A DNA stretch of 49,926 nucleotides from an uncultured Oscillibacter sp. (GCA_900548505.1 URKI01000012.1:1-49926), one strand, 5' to 3'. Positions 15,518 through 25,142 are shown, counted from the stretch's first letter. A program made the numbers and translations. The notes: generated by a model not told the origin, from the letters alone.

Positions 15518-16717
15518 TTACAGCTTGGCCAGTGCCTGATCGAAATCGTTCAGCAGATCGTCCGTATCTTCCAGGCCGGAGGACAGACGGATCTGGCCCA
15601 TGGTGATGCCGATGGCGGCCAGCTCCTCCGGGCTCAGATCTCGGTGAGAGGCTCTGGGCGGATAGGTCAGCGTGGTGCCGACACCTGCCAGCGTGGGCAC
15701 GAAGCGGACCAGATGCAGGCTGGCGATGAGCTTGTCGATCTCCTTCATGCCGCCCTTGAAATTGACGCACAGCATGCCGCCGTATCCGTTGCCCTCAAAC
15801 TGCTTGTCGGCCAACGGCTTGCTGGGAGAGGACTCCAGGCCGGGATAATATACCTGCTCCACCTTGGGGTGGGAGGCAAAGAATTTGGCCAGGGCCATGC
15901 CGTTTTCAGACATCTTCTTGACCCGCAGCGGCAGGGTGCGCAGGCTCCGGGCCAGCAGCCAGGAGGTGGTGGCGCTCATGTTGGAGCCGTACAGGCCCAG
16001 GTAGAACGACAGCTTTCCGATGATCTCCGCAGAACCCAGGGCTGCGCCGCCCACGATGTCGTCGTGGCCGCCCAGATACTTGGTGGCGCTGTACAGCACC
16101 AGATCGGCGCCGTACTTGATGGGCTTTGCGATGATGGAGGTGGCAAAGGTGTTGTCGATGAACAGCTTTGCGCCGTGGGCATGGGCCACGTCGGCCAGAT
16201 GCTTCATGTCCGGCACGGACATGAGGGGGTTTGCGATGGTCTCGCCGTACACCAGCGTGGTGTTGGGACGCATATGCGCTTCCACGTCCTCGGTGTTGAA
16301 GTCGATGAAGGTAGTCTCCACACCCCAGCGCTTGAGCTCGTGCTTGAGGAAATAGAAAGTCTCACCGTAAATGATGGGAGAGGCCACGATGTGGTCGCCG
16401 GGCTTTACATTGGCCAGAATGGCGGTGGTGATGGCCGCCATGCCGGAGGCGAATACCAGACCCTTTTCCGCGCCCTCGCCTGCGGCCAGGATGCGGGAGG
16501 TGGCATCGGCGTTGGGGTTGCCCAGGCGGAAGTAGGCATATCCCGGCGCGCCCTCGTCGCAGATCTGGTCGATGGGTGCGATGGAGTCAAAGATGTAAGC
16601 GGATGAAAGGTATACGGGGAAGGTTTCGGGAACGGTCAGCGCCTGGTTCATTTCATAGCACAGCTCGCCGTTTCCCGTGTGGACGTACGTGGTTGCCTCA
16701 CCGTTTTGCAAAGACAT
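15518..16717 (-). CDS. PLP-dependent trans-sulfuration family enzyme (module 1)
   Basis: A 399-residue Cys/Met-metabolism PLP enzyme (cystathionine gamma-synthase, gamma-lyase or methionine gamma-lyase family). PLP lysine is K213 in YSATKYLGGHDD; D188 in FIDNTF holds the pyridine nitrogen, Y62/R64 in YFRLGNPN bind phosphate across the dimer, and the C-terminal IRLSSGLED is typical. The position of the reactive Cys of classical methionine gamma-lyases is Glu (YGETF), so that name is not supported. It follows brnQ by 67 bp on the same strand, suggesting uptake and breakdown or conversion of an imported amino acid. The exact reaction is not resolvable from sequence. Confidence 0.8.
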   Translation of the reverse strand: MSLQNGEATTYVHTGNGELCYEMNQALTVPETFPVYLSSAYIFDSIAPIDQICDEGAPGYAYFRLGNPNADATSRILAAGEGAEKGLVFASGMAAITTAILANVKPGDHIVASPIIYGETFYFLKHELKRWGVETTFIDFNTEDVEAHMRPNTTLVYGETIANPLMSVPDMKHLADVAHAHGAKLFIDNTFATSIIAKPIKYGADLVLYSATKYLGGHDDIVGGAALGSAEIIGKLSFYLGLYGSNMSATTSWLLARSLRTLPLRVKKMSENGMALAKFFASHPKVEQVYYPGLESSPSKPLADKQFEGNGYGGMLCVNFKGGMKEIDKLIASLHLVRFVPTLAGVGTTLTYPPRASHRDLSPEELAAIGITMGQIRLSSGLEDTDDLLNDFDQALAKL

Positions 16718-16784
16718 GGAAAAGACCTCCTAAATGATTTCAGACATGAATGAACGGTATTTTGTGTGGATTGGAAGCGCCAGG

Positions 16785-18086
16785 TCAGACGGCCTGGGCG
16801 GATTTGCCCTTACGGGCATAGAGCAGCAGACCTGCCACGAAGCCCACGACGGCAGGGACGATCCAGCCGAAGCCGGCGCTGTACAGGGGGATCTTGTTCA
16901 AAATGGCGTCCAGTGCGGCAATGTGCACGCCATACTGGGCGGGAAGATCGGCAAAGGCGAAGACCACGGTCAGATAGGTGGCGCCCTTGAAAGCGCCGTC
17001 GTTGGGAATGACCTTTTCAAATACGCCCAGGATCATCAGCACCAGCGCGATGGGATAGGCGAAAGAAAACCAGGGAGAGGTGAGCGCCACGATGGTATCC
17101 AGACCGAAGCTTGCCACGATGGCGGTGATCACGGGAACGACCATCACCAGGATCTTATAGGGCAGCTTGCCGTGGGTGGCGGTCTCGAAGAAGTCTGCCA
17201 CGGCGGTGACCTGGCCGATGGCCGTGGTCAGGCAGGCCAGCACGACAGAAAGGCACAGTCCGTAAATGGCGACCTGACCGCCGCTGGAGCGGATGATGGC
17301 CAACAGAAGATCCGCGTTTCCGATGTCGGCGCTGTACTGGCTGCTGACGCATGCGCCCATAAACAGCAGACCGCCGTACACGATGCAAAGGCACAGCGCG
17401 GCAATGAGGCCCGCGCCCAGGTTGACCTTGCGCATCTGGGCTCCGTGATAGCCCTTGTCCTTGATGGTGTTGAAGAACACGGCGGCCATCAGGAAGGACA
17501 CCAGCACGTCGCCGGTGCTGTATCCGCCCAGGAAGCTGTTGAGCATGGCGTTGTCCACTGTGGCCTGGCCCGGGGTGCCGATGGGGTCCACCGCACCCTT
17601 GATGACCAGAACGATCAGGATCACGGTCATGACGGGGGTCAGGAATTTGCCCACCTTATCCAGCACAGAGCCGCGGTCCTTGGCAAACAGGAATGCGATC
17701 AGGAAGTAGACGATGACTGCGGGGAAGTAGGGCGCATCGCTCCACACGCCCTGAAGGCCCATCTCAATGCCGACAGCTGCGGTTCTGGGGATGGACACGC
17801 AGCAGCACACCAGCATGATCATACCGATGAACAGATTGAAAAAGCGCTTGTTTACGTGGTCGGAAATTTTCTGTACGGAGCCGCATTGGCCCAGAACCAG
17901 CAGCGCCAGAATGGGCAGGCCCACACCGGACGCCAGCATACCGATCATGCCAAGGCCCCACTGATCACCGCTTTGCAGACCCAGCATCGGGGGGAAGATC
18001 AGGTTGCCCGCACCAAAGTACGTGGCAAAAAAGGCCAGACCAATGAACAAGACATCTCTTGCCCGAATTGTTTTTTTCTCCTCCAT
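16785..18086 (-). CDS. brnQ: BrnQ-family branched-chain amino acid carrier
   Basis: A 433-residue cation-coupled transporter with about 12 transmembrane segments. The LIVCS family start is clear: VLFIGLAFFATYFGAGNLIF (about 13-32) then PPMLG; a SFLGGYSTGDVL segment lies mid-protein. ATG 18086 follows GGAGAGAG. The gene is transcribed before the trans-sulfuration enzyme and divergent from a LysR regulator. Family members import Leu, Ile and Val with Na+ or H+; the neighbouring PLP enzyme raises the possibility that methionine or a related amino acid is carried here (inference). Confidence 0.9.
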   Translation of the reverse strand: MEEKKTIRARDVLFIGLAFFATYFGAGNLIFPPMLGLQSGDQWGLGMIGMLASGVGLPILALLVLGQCGSVQKISDHVNKRFFNLFIGMIMLVCCCVSIPRTAAVGIEMGLQGVWSDAPYFPAVIVYFLIAFLFAKDRGSVLDKVGKFLTPVMTVILIVLVIKGAVDPIGTPGQATVDNAMLNSFLGGYSTGDVLVSFLMAAVFFNTIKDKGYHGAQMRKVNLGAGLIAALCLCIVYGGLLFMGACVSSQYSADIGNADLLLAIIRSSGGQVAIYGLCLSVVLACLTTAIGQVTAVADFFETATHGKLPYKILVMVVPVITAIVASFGLDTIVALTSPWFSFAYPIALVLMILGVFEKVIPNDGAFKGATYLTVVFAFADLPAQYGVHIAALDAILNKIPLYSAGFGWIVPAVVGFVAGLLLYARKGKSAQAV

Positions 18087-18370
18087 GAAACTCTCTCCTT
18101 CTTCGTGCTTGTGGGGTGTCGCTGGATATGAGTATAGGAAACCGCAGCGGGTTTGTCCAATAGAGGAATGTTATGCGGAGCAATTACCTTTGTTTATATC
18201 GCCGCAAGATGCACATATTTCTCACTACCTGTTTGGTTGATTCGACAGCAAATTCTGCTTTCCTGCTTTCTTTTTGCCGGCCGGTACGGTATAATAACCG
18301 CAAAGCGGCCATTACCACTCGGCTTGAGCCGTTTTTCCCGCCCCCTTGCGGGGCAGCCGAAAACGCGGCG

Positions 18371-18403
18371 TTATACCATTCCGGCTCCGCCTGCATGGTA
18401 TAA
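18371..18403. promoter_or_regulatory. Inverted repeat in brnQ/lysR divergent region
   Basis: TTATACCAT (18371-18379) and ATGGTATAA (18395-18403) are perfect 9-bp arms 15 bp apart, 36 bp upstream of the lysR start. A related GGTATAATAACC lies at 18288-18299 and contains a -10-like TATAAT. The 353-bp gap 18087-18439 holds no gene. The dyad is a candidate LysR autoregulatory site. Confidence 0.5.
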
Positions 18404-18439
18404 AAAGCACAATATCAGGCAGCAAGGACGGAGATGACG

Positions 18440-19360
18440 ATGACATTACAACAGCTCAAGTATGTTTCCATCGTGGCCAAATACGGATCATTCAGCAAGG
18501 CGGCGCAGAAGCTGTATGTCTCACAGCCGGGCATCAGCAAGATGGTATGCGCCTTGGAAGAGGAACTCGGTATCACGATTTTTGTCCGTTCCGCGGCGGG
18601 GATCACGCTGACGGCGGAGGGGCGGCAGCTGCTGGATATGAGCGACCGGCTGCTGCGGGACGCGGACCACATTTCGCAGTATTTCCAGCAGGATGTGACC
18701 CAGACCCATGAGACCCTCAGCGTCAGCAGCCAGCATTACTGCTTTGTGGTGGATGCGCTGCTGGAATACCAGAACCGTACGGATAAGCCGTCTTATACGT
18801 ATAAGCTGCTGATCGGCCAGGGGCCGGATGTGATTCAGCAGGTGGCTGAAAAGGTCACGGAAGTGGGGGTGCTGTTCATCAGCGAGCGGAGCCGCAAGCA
18901 TATTTCCCGTACTTTCGGCGAAAACGACCTGGAATTCCACCCGCTGATCCATAGCAGGCCGTATATTTTCATGCACAAGTCCCATCCGCTGGCGGAAAAG
19001 AGCTCCGTCTCGGTGGAGGATCTGCAGCCGTATCCGTGCATTATGTATGAGCTCAACGCGGACTCGCCCTCCGTGCTGCTGGAGGAGCTGCTCCTGCCCA
19101 ATTTTTATCCCCAGAAGGTCCATATCGTCAATTCGCTTTACCAGAGCCTGCAGATCATGCTCACCTGCAACGGGTACGATCTGGGGACGGGGGTGGTTTC
19201 CAAGAGCAATTGGGAGCAGGGCATCGTCAAGCGCCCGCTGCAGGGGTTCGATATCTCCGTTTCCATCGGCTGGATCTGCAAGAAAGGGCATGTACTTTCC
19301 CAGCCGGCAGCGAAATTCATCAAATATCTGGAACAGTTTTGCGTGGACGTGAACGGATAG
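18440..19360 (+). CDS. LysR-type regulator, divergent from brnQ
   Basis: A 306-residue LysR regulator. The N-terminal winged helix (about 1-60: LQQLKYVSIVAKYGSFSKAA then LYVSQPGISK) is followed by a LysR substrate-binding domain (about 90-300). ATG 18440 is preferred to ATG 18434 because AAGGACGGAG (18424-18433) ends at the latter. It diverges from brnQ and the PLP enzyme and is most likely their regulator, responding to an amino acid or its product. A 33-bp inverted repeat precedes it. Confidence 0.85.
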   Translation: MTLQQLKYVSIVAKYGSFSKAAQKLYVSQPGISKMVCALEEELGITIFVRSAAGITLTAEGRQLLDMSDRLLRDADHISQYFQQDVTQTHETLSVSSQHYCFVVDALLEYQNRTDKPSYTYKLLIGQGPDVIQQVAEKVTEVGVLFISERSRKHISRTFGENDLEFHPLIHSRPYIFMHKSHPLAEKSSVSVEDLQPYPCIMYELNADSPSVLLEELLLPNFYPQKVHIVNSLYQSLQIMLTCNGYDLGTGVVSKSNWEQGIVKRPLQGFDISVSIGWICKKGHVLSQPAAKFIKYLEQFCVDVNG

Positions 19361-19492
19361 GCGTCTGGTCCTGCCGGGTGATTGACAGGGACAGCCGTCC
19401 GGCGTATGATAATTGCCATTCTATTGGGATACCGATAGAAAAAATCAATGGCGGCGCGGGGAATGGTCCTGCCGCCCTTGGGGGAAAAATCT

Positions 19493-20386
19493 ATGGATAT
19501 CCGACAGATCAACTACTTTGTGGCTGTGGCTCAGAACGGCAGCTTTTCCAAGGCGGCGGAGATGCTCTCGCTCTCTCAGCCCACCTTGTCCCTGGCGGTG
19601 AAGAAGCTGGAGGAAGAGCTGGGAGTCAAGCTGTTTTACTCCTTCAACAAGCGCCAGGAGCTGACGGACGAAGGCGCAGCTCTGCTGGAGAGCTCCCGCC
19701 ATCTGTTGGACGCCTACCAGCAGACGCTGGAGCATGTGAAAAGCAGCCGGAAAAGCCGCGCGGGCTCCTTTACCCTGGGCCTTTCTCCGCTGTTCGGTGC
19801 CTGCTTTTTCGGCGACCTGATCCCGAAATTCAACCAGGAATACCCCAATATCCACATCACCATGATCGAGGACGGCGCCCAGAAGATCGATGAGCGCATC
19901 GCCAACGGCCAGGTGGACCTGGCGGTGACACTGAAAACGGACCGGCTTTCCACGTTCAGCAACTGCCACTTCACCACCCAGCGCAACGTGGTGCTGCTCC
20001 ATAAGAGCCACCCGCTGGCAGGGGAGAAGAGCCTTACCGTGGCCCAGCTGCGGGAGGAGCCCTTTGCCATCTTCAGTCAGGACTTCATCCTGCACCGGCA
20101 GATCGTCTCCGCCTGCCACAGCGCCGGCTTCCGGCCCAAATTCGCGCTGCTGAGCAGCCAGTGGGACTTTATGGTGGAGCTGGTAGCCAAAAACCACGCG
20201 GTGTCCATCCTGCCCAAGCCTGTGCTGGACAAGCACCCGGACCCCAATGTGGTCTGCATCCCATTGACGGACAGTATGAAATACTGGGACATTGCCCTGG
20301 CGTGGAACAAGGACCGCTATATGCCCAATGCCTGCCGGCTGTTTCTGGACTTTGTCCGCGAACATCTGCCCCCGGATGACCTTTGA
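19493..20386 (+). CDS. LysR-type regulator, upstream of SDR and hydroxyacyl dehydrogenase
   Basis: A 297-residue LysR regulator of the CynR/CidR-like size class. The HTH is DIRQINYFVAVAQNGSFSKA then LSLSQPTLSLAVKKLEEEL; the rest is a periplasmic-binding-protein-like sensor (about 90-290). ATG 19493 is preferred because the 15 upstream in-frame residues do not fit the family and GGGGGA lies at about 19480. Only about 34% of residues look shared with the LysR encoded just upstream by eye in the HTH, so they are distinct. It may control the dehydrogenase pair 261 bp downstream; that gap is AT-rich with TATAAA and TATATT-type tracts. Confidence 0.82.
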   Translation: MDIRQINYFVAVAQNGSFSKAAEMLSLSQPTLSLAVKKLEEELGVKLFYSFNKRQELTDEGAALLESSRHLLDAYQQTLEHVKSSRKSRAGSFTLGLSPLFGACFFGDLIPKFNQEYPNIHITMIEDGAQKIDERIANGQVDLAVTLKTDRLSTFSNCHFTTQRNVVLLHKSHPLAGEKSLTVAQLREEPFAIFSQDFILHRQIVSACHSAGFRPKFALLSSQWDFMVELVAKNHAVSILPKPVLDKHPDPNVVCIPLTDSMKYWDIALAWNKDRYMPNACRLFLDFVREHLPPDDL

Positions 20387-20647
20387 CGCGCCGGGGTTCG
20401 TTTTGCCAGAATTATAAATTTTATTAATAATTAAACAAATATTATATTGATGTATTTGAACGTTTTATCAAAGAAACCGCTGTGATTTTCTGCGAAACTC
20501 ATGATTGAAAAGGGGATAAGTGCGCATTAAGATAGTATTGAAATCTGTACCGGACGCCGCTTTTGCGGGAAAATACGCATTTCCGGTCATTTTGCCGCAC
20601 CGGGGGCCGGTGGGGCACCATCGGAGCGATGAAGGAGGAAATTGACG

Positions 20648-21415
20648 ATGAAATCTGCACTGATCACCGGCGCCGCTTCCGGCATCGGCAAGGCCTGCGC
20701 TGAGAGAATGGCTCGGGAGGGATACGGCGTTGTGGTGGCGGACGTGAATATGGCCGCCGCGGAAGAACTGGTCAAGAGCCTGACGGCCGAGGGCCTCAGC
20801 GCCATCGCCGTCCACATGGACGTATCCAATGAGGAAGAGGTGGAAGCGGGCTTTGACAAGATGGTGGAGACCTACGGCTCCTGCGATCTGGTCATGTCCA
20901 ATGCCGGCGTTCAGATCGTCCACCCCTTTGACGAGTATCCCTTTGCCGACTGGAAGAAGATGATGGCCATCCACGCCGACGGCGCATTCCTGGTCTCTCG
21001 TGCGGCGTTCCGCCGGATGAAGGCCTCCGGCAAGGGCGGACGCATCGTGTTCACCGGCTCCGTCCAGTCCTTCGTGGGCTCCAAGCTGAAAGAGCCCTAC
21101 AACTTCGCAAAGCACGGCGTGGCAGGTCTTGCCAAGGCAGTGGCCCGCGAGGGTGCTGACTACGGCATCTATACCTACACCATCTGCCCCAGCTTCATCA
21201 AGACGCCGCTGGTGGAAAAGCAGATCCCCGAGCAGGCTGCCTCCCTGGGCATCACCGAGGAGGAAGTGGTGAAGAACATCATGCTGCGGGATACGGTGGA
21301 CGGCGTGTTCACCACCGTGGAGGATGTGGCCAACACGCTGGTGTTCCTCAGCAAGGACCAGGGCGCCCTCACCGGCCAGTCCCTGCGGCTGACCCACGGC
21401 TGGGCCATGATGTAA
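20648..21415 (+). CDS. 3-hydroxybutyrate-dehydrogenase-like SDR
   Basis: A 255-residue classical short-chain dehydrogenase, NAD(P)-dependent. Rossmann motif TGAASGIG (7-14), NAG at about 89, catalytic Ser in FTGSVQS and the YNFAK active-site Tyr/Lys. The segment FIKTPLVEKQIPEQA, EEVVKNIMLRDTVDG and the end LTGQSLRLTHGWAMM closely match D-3-hydroxybutyrate dehydrogenases, which interconvert 3-hydroxybutyrate and acetoacetate. ATG 20648 has AAGGAGG nine bases upstream; an in-frame TTG at 20642 is too close. It is 12 bp before the hydroxyacyl-CoA-dehydrogenase gene, forming a two-gene operon. Confidence 0.82.
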   Translation: MKSALITGAASGIGKACAERMAREGYGVVVADVNMAAAEELVKSLTAEGLSAIAVHMDVSNEEEVEAGFDKMVETYGSCDLVMSNAGVQIVHPFDEYPFADWKKMMAIHADGAFLVSRAAFRRMKASGKGGRIVFTGSVQSFVGSKLKEPYNFAKHGVAGLAKAVAREGADYGIYTYTICPSFIKTPLVEKQIPEQAASLGITEEEVVKNIMLRDTVDGVFTTVEDVANTLVFLSKDQGALTGQSLRLTHGWAMM

Positions 21416-21427
21416 GGAGGAAATTCC

Positions 21428-22360
21428 ATGGAAAAGATCGCAGTCTACGGTTCCGGCACCATCGGCTCCTGCCAGGCCACGCTGGTCATCGGCCACGGTC
21501 TGCCCTGCACGGTGATCGGCCACTCGGAAAAGGGCCTGGAGCGGTGCCGCAAGGCCATCGCCCAGAACTGGGATGACCTGATCGCCGAGGGACTGGCCAC
21601 GGAGTCCAACAAAGAGGCGGCCATGGCGCTGCTGCATGTGACCAACGATCCTGCCGCCCTGGCGGAGCACACCTTTATTTTTGAGGCGGTCACCGAGGGA
21701 GCGGATGAAAAAAAGGCTGTGTATGAAGTGGTGGCCCAATACGCATCGGCGGACGCCATCGTGGCCTCCTGCTCTTCTTCCATGGATGCGGAGGTGCTGG
21801 CCAAGCTCTCTCCCTGCCCGGAGCGGCTGCTGATCGCCCATCCCTTCCAGCCGGTCCATATGCTGCCGCTGGTGGAGGTGGTGCGCCATGAGCGCACGGA
21901 GCAGTCTGCCATCGACCGCACGCTTTCCCTGCTGGAGCAGCTCCACCGGCAGGTGGTGGTGCTCAACCGCAGCGTGCCGGGCCTGCTGGTCAACCGCTTT
22001 GCCCAGGCATTGTTCCGGGAGTCCATCTACCTCATCGAGCAGGGCGTGACCACCGCGGCGGACATCGACCGGGCGGTGAAGTATGCTGTGGGTATGCGCT
22101 ATGCCTCCATTGGCCTGCTGGAGTACTTCGACGCCGTGGGCTTTGGTCTGGAGAGCACCATCGCCCAGAACGTGTACCCGGATCTTTGCGGGACCCGGGA
22201 ACTGCAAAAGACCGTGCTGGACGGTCTGGCCTCCGGCAAGACGGGACAGGCCGCAGGACAGGGCCTGTACGACTGGTCGAAAAAGGACGGCGACGATTTC
22301 CGCCGCCGCAAGCAGAGCCCGTATTTTGCCGGGGTCAAAGAGTGGACCATGCCCGGCTGA
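21428..22360 (+). CDS. 3-hydroxyacyl-CoA dehydrogenase family oxidoreductase
   Basis: A 310-residue single-domain NAD-dependent dehydrogenase. The N-terminal Rossmann motif is VYGSGTIG (6-13); the catalytic region holds IFEAVTEGADEKKAVY and AHPFQPVHMLPLVEVV; the C-terminal half begins at VPGLLVNRFAQALFRE. The HPFxPVxxLPLVEV signature is closest to carnitine 3-dehydrogenase and lambda-crystallin/L-gulonate dehydrogenase relatives rather than to fatty-acid HADs. ATG 21428 follows AAGGAGG, 12 bp after the SDR stop. A role with the SDR in oxidising 3-hydroxy acids is plausible; the substrate is unknown. Confidence 0.78.
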   Translation: MEKIAVYGSGTIGSCQATLVIGHGLPCTVIGHSEKGLERCRKAIAQNWDDLIAEGLATESNKEAAMALLHVTNDPAALAEHTFIFEAVTEGADEKKAVYEVVAQYASADAIVASCSSSMDAEVLAKLSPCPERLLIAHPFQPVHMLPLVEVVRHERTEQSAIDRTLSLLEQLHRQVVVLNRSVPGLLVNRFAQALFRESIYLIEQGVTTAADIDRAVKYAVGMRYASIGLLEYFDAVGFGLESTIAQNVYPDLCGTRELQKTVLDGLASGKTGQAAGQGLYDWSKKDGDDFRRRKQSPYFAGVKEWTMPG

Positions 22361-22379
22361 GAAAGTTCTGAAATACTGC

Positions 22380-22418
22380 AAAAAGGCCGCCGGGATCACG
22401 AAAGTGATCCCGGCGGCC
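22380..22418 (-). terminator. Terminator of small lipoprotein gene (minus strand)
   Basis: Perfect 15-bp stem GGCCGCCGGGATCAC (22385-22399) with its complement at 22404-22418 and a GAAA loop. On the minus strand it is followed by a U run (22380-22384). It may also stop the convergent plus-strand operon. Confidence 0.8.
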
Positions 22419-22463
22419 TGCTGCTGTGCCGGAAAACGGCGGGCGGGGAAGAGGCCCTGCCGT

Positions 22464-22895
22464 TTATTGGTACAGCTTGGGGATGCGGAAGCTCTGTTCG
22501 CCGTTGGCCTCATCGGTCACCGTTCCGGCGGGGAAGAGGATCACGGGGTTGCCCTCCTCGTCCACCTCGAAGGCGGTGGTCTCATCAATGGCCACATAGT
22601 CGGTCAGGGGAGCGTTGTCCTCAATGGGATAGTAGCGCACGTCCGGGTCCTTTTCCATGCGGTTGCCCATCTGCATGGTGATGGTCTCCGTCAGGTAGGA
22701 GACGTAGTCCTCGCCCAGCAGATCTTCCAGGGTGGGCTCTTCCGAAGTTTCCTGCTCCGCGGGGGGCGCCGGCTCCTCTGCGGGCGGGGCGCTTTCTTCC
22801 TGCTGGTCAGAGGCGGATGCGGCGCAGCCGGAAAGCAGCAGCACACAGAGCGAAAGCACCAGCAGTGCGGCGAGCAGGCAGCGATTCTTCTTCAT
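22464..22895 (-). CDS. Small lipoprotein of unknown function
   Basis: A 143-residue secreted lipoprotein. The signal peptide begins MKKNRCLLAALLVLSL and the lipobox is LLSGC with Cys24. An acidic, Pro-rich linker (about 28-55) leads to a short domain ending FRIPKLYQ. ATG 22895 is set by AAAAAAGGAGG; upstream in-frame codons lack a ribosome site. I recognise no family. It sits beside a two-component operon and a second lipoprotein of similar design at 25915, so a cell-envelope sensing or stress role is possible but unproven. Confidence 0.7.
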   Translation of the reverse strand: MKKNRCLLAALLVLSLCVLLLSGCAASASDQQEESAPPAEEPAPPAEQETSEEPTLEDLLGEDYVSYLTETITMQMGNRMEKDPDVRYYPIEDNAPLTDYVAIDETTAFEVDEEGNPVILFPAGTVTDEANGEQSFRIPKLYQ

Positions 22896-23012
22896 AACGG
22901 ATACCTCCTTTTTTGTACTCCGGGCCCGCCGTTGGGGGCCTGTTTTCTTTTGGCATCTATACCATAGCGGTTCCATGCCGCAAAGTGGCCGCAAAAAGGC
23001 ATCATTGCTGCA

Positions 23013-23741
23013 TCATTGTACCTGGGGACTGCTGCTGTCATTGGGGAAGATCCCCAGGGGCTCCACGCAGATCCGGCCGCTGTCCGGTTCCGTCCGGGCG
23101 GTATACAGCAGCCCGTCCGTCTGCGTCAGTTCCCACACGGCGTCGCTGCGCAGCTGCGTCTCCAGACCCAGCCCTTCCAAAAACCGCTGGCCCAGAACCG
23201 CGCTGGACGGCAGCGAATCCCGGACGGAGCGCAGGGTGCAGTCGATCCACAGGGGCAATCCCGTCTCCTGGTCCACCACCAGCCACAGATCGTCCCGTCC
23301 GGCGGTCTTGCCTTGGAGATATAGTATTCCCGCGGACAGAGACCCGTCGGACTGGACGTAAACGGCCCGGCTGCCGCCCAGGTATTCCAGACTGTCCCGG
23401 TCAAAGTCCTGGGGCAGAACGCCCCAGGCAAGGAGAAAGTCTACGCTTTGGAAAAACAGCTCCTCCGACTGGGCTGCGTCCGTCTCGCCCGGGGCGGGCA
23501 GAGACTGGGTGGTGGAATAGACATCCAGATCCGGGTAACGGGTGGCACGCACCAGCAGCGTCAGCTTTTCTGCCAGTGTGGACTCCCGGATGGTCAGCTC
23601 CTCCTGGGCCAAAAGCTCTTTGTGTATGGTGCCCAGGGTCTGCCGGTCCCGCAGGGCGGAGATCTGCGGCGGCAGCAGCAGGGCCGAGAGTACCACCAGG
23701 CCGGTCACGGCCGGCAATGCCCAGGCTTTTGCGCGCTTCAA
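23013..23741 (-). CDS. Membrane-anchored accessory protein of two-component operon
   Basis: A 242-residue protein with one N-terminal membrane anchor (about 7-27, LPAVTGLVVLSALLLP) and an extracytoplasmic domain with no family I recognise. The start is TTG 23741, chosen because GGAGG lies nine bases upstream and the TTG overlaps the kinase stop as TTGA, a coupled 4-base overlap. It is third in the order response regulator, kinase, accessory protein. Proteins in this position often modulate the sensor kinase; that is inference. Confidence 0.65.
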   Translation of the reverse strand: MKRAKAWALPAVTGLVVLSALLLPPQISALRDRQTLGTIHKELLAQEELTIRESTLAEKLTLLVRATRYPDLDVYSTTQSLPAPGETDAAQSEELFFQSVDFLLAWGVLPQDFDRDSLEYLGGSRAVYVQSDGSLSAGILYLQGKTAGRDDLWLVVDQETGLPLWIDCTLRSVRDSLPSSAVLGQRFLEGLGLETQLRSDAVWELTQTDGLLYTARTEPDSGRICVEPLGIFPNDSSSPQVQ

Positions 23742-25138
23742 TGGGACGCACCTCCTTTCAAATGGACCTGCACCCGGGTGCCGTGGCCGGGGGCACTGTC
23801 GAATTTCAGCGCAGCGCCATGGAGGGCCACGATCCGCTGGCACACGGTCAGCCCCAACCCGGCGCCGCCCTGGGACCGGGCGCGGGATTTGTCCGCCATA
23901 TAGAAAGGCTCCGTGATCCGGCCCAGGTCCTCCGGCGCGATCCCCCGGCCGTCATCCGTGACGGAGATGGTGTATCCGTCCTCCGCAGGCGCACCTTCCA
24001 GCAGGATGTGCCCGCCCCGGGAGACGGCCTTGCGGGCGTTGTCCAGCAGGTTCAAACAAACGGATGCCATCAGGTCCGGCTCGATGGGCGCCGTGCCCGG
24101 CTGGGCGCGGACCTCCAGCTGGATGCCGTCATGCTCCAGCGCCGGACGCAGCGCACCGGCGGTCTCCTCCAAAAAGGAGGACAGCTCCGTCTGACGGAGG
24201 GTCACCCCGTTCTGCTCCAGCACGAACATGTCCAATAGTTTCCGGGAGAGGCTTTCCAGCCGCCGTCCCTCCCGGAAGATGTACCCGGCGCTCTCCCGTA
24301 CCAGCGCCGGGTCCTCCGGTCGGGACAGCAGCAGCTCCCCATAGCCGATGATGGCCGTCAGGGGCGTTTTGGTCTCGTGGGCGAAGCTGTGGAGAAACTC
24401 CTCCTGGCGGCGGGCGTGATCCGTCAGCTCCGTCACATGGCGCTCCAGCTGGGCGGCCATCTGGTTGAAGTCCCGGCCCAGCTGGGCGATCTCGTCATCT
24501 CCCCGAATCTCCACCCGCCGTTCCAGTGCGCCGCCGGCCACCTGCCGGGCGGCCTCGGAAAGCCGCCCCAGCGGCCGGGTCATCCAGGCGCTCAGGGCCA
24601 GGGCGGCCAGCGCCGTGGCCAGCAGCAGCCCCAGCAGCACATAGAAAAATACTGTGTACTGGGTCTTCCGCAGGGCAAAGAGGTTTCCCACCTCCCGCCA
24701 GTTCTCCAGATAGACCGTTCCGTCCTCCAGCGTCACCGGGGCCGCCGCGTGGAGATAGAGATGGTCGCCGGCGCGCAGCACCTCCCAGCCGGCTTCGTTT
24801 TCCGCCAGAGACGAGACCAGAGAGGACTCTGCCGACAGACGGTGCCCGGCCAGGACGGTTCCCTCGCCGTCGCTGAGGCGAAAGCGTACGCTGTCCCGGC
24901 TTTCCGTGGAGGAGGCATCCTCGGCAAGGCGCGCCGCCTCCTCCTGGGTGAAGGTGCGGGAAAACTGCATCTGCCGCAGCAGTGTGCGCCGCAGGAGGGT
25001 GTTTTCTGTGGTCACCAGCTCCGCCTGGGCGTCCAGCCCGGCGCGGAACTGCCCGTCGATGAGCACAAAGCCGCCGATGGAGCAGGCCAGGGCCGTGATG
25101 GTCACCATGCTGCAAAACAGCTTCCAGAAAAGGCGCAT
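23738..25138 (-). CDS. Membrane sensor histidine kinase
   Basis: A 466-residue kinase. TM1 about 8-29, extracytoplasmic sensor about 30-158, TM2 about 161-184, HAMP about 176-230, HisKA with phospho-acceptor H254 in SFAHETKTPLTAI, then HATPase_c with the N box NLLDNARKAV, G1 DDGRGI, and G2 GGAGLGLTVC. It phosphorylates the response regulator encoded four bases upstream. Signal unknown. ATG 25138 begins the gene just after the regulator stop. Confidence 0.9.
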   Translation of the reverse strand: MRLFWKLFCSMVTITALACSIGGFVLIDGQFRAGLDAQAELVTTENTLLRRTLLRQMQFSRTFTQEEAARLAEDASSTESRDSVRFRLSDGEGTVLAGHRLSAESSLVSSLAENEAGWEVLRAGDHLYLHAAAPVTLEDGTVYLENWREVGNLFALRKTQYTVFFYVLLGLLLATALAALALSAWMTRPLGRLSEAARQVAGGALERRVEIRGDDEIAQLGRDFNQMAAQLERHVTELTDHARRQEEFLHSFAHETKTPLTAIIGYGELLLSRPEDPALVRESAGYIFREGRRLESLSRKLLDMFVLEQNGVTLRQTELSSFLEETAGALRPALEHDGIQLEVRAQPGTAPIEPDLMASVCLNLLDNARKAVSRGGHILLEGAPAEDGYTISVTDDGRGIAPEDLGRITEPFYMADKSRARSQGGAGLGLTVCQRIVALHGAALKFDSAPGHGTRVQVHLKGGASH

Positions 25139-25142
25139 CCCC

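Noticed and set aside
15518..16717. Naming the PLP enzyme methionine gamma-lyase
   Set aside because: The Cys of the YGCTF-type motif is replaced by Glu (YGETF); only the broader family is supported.
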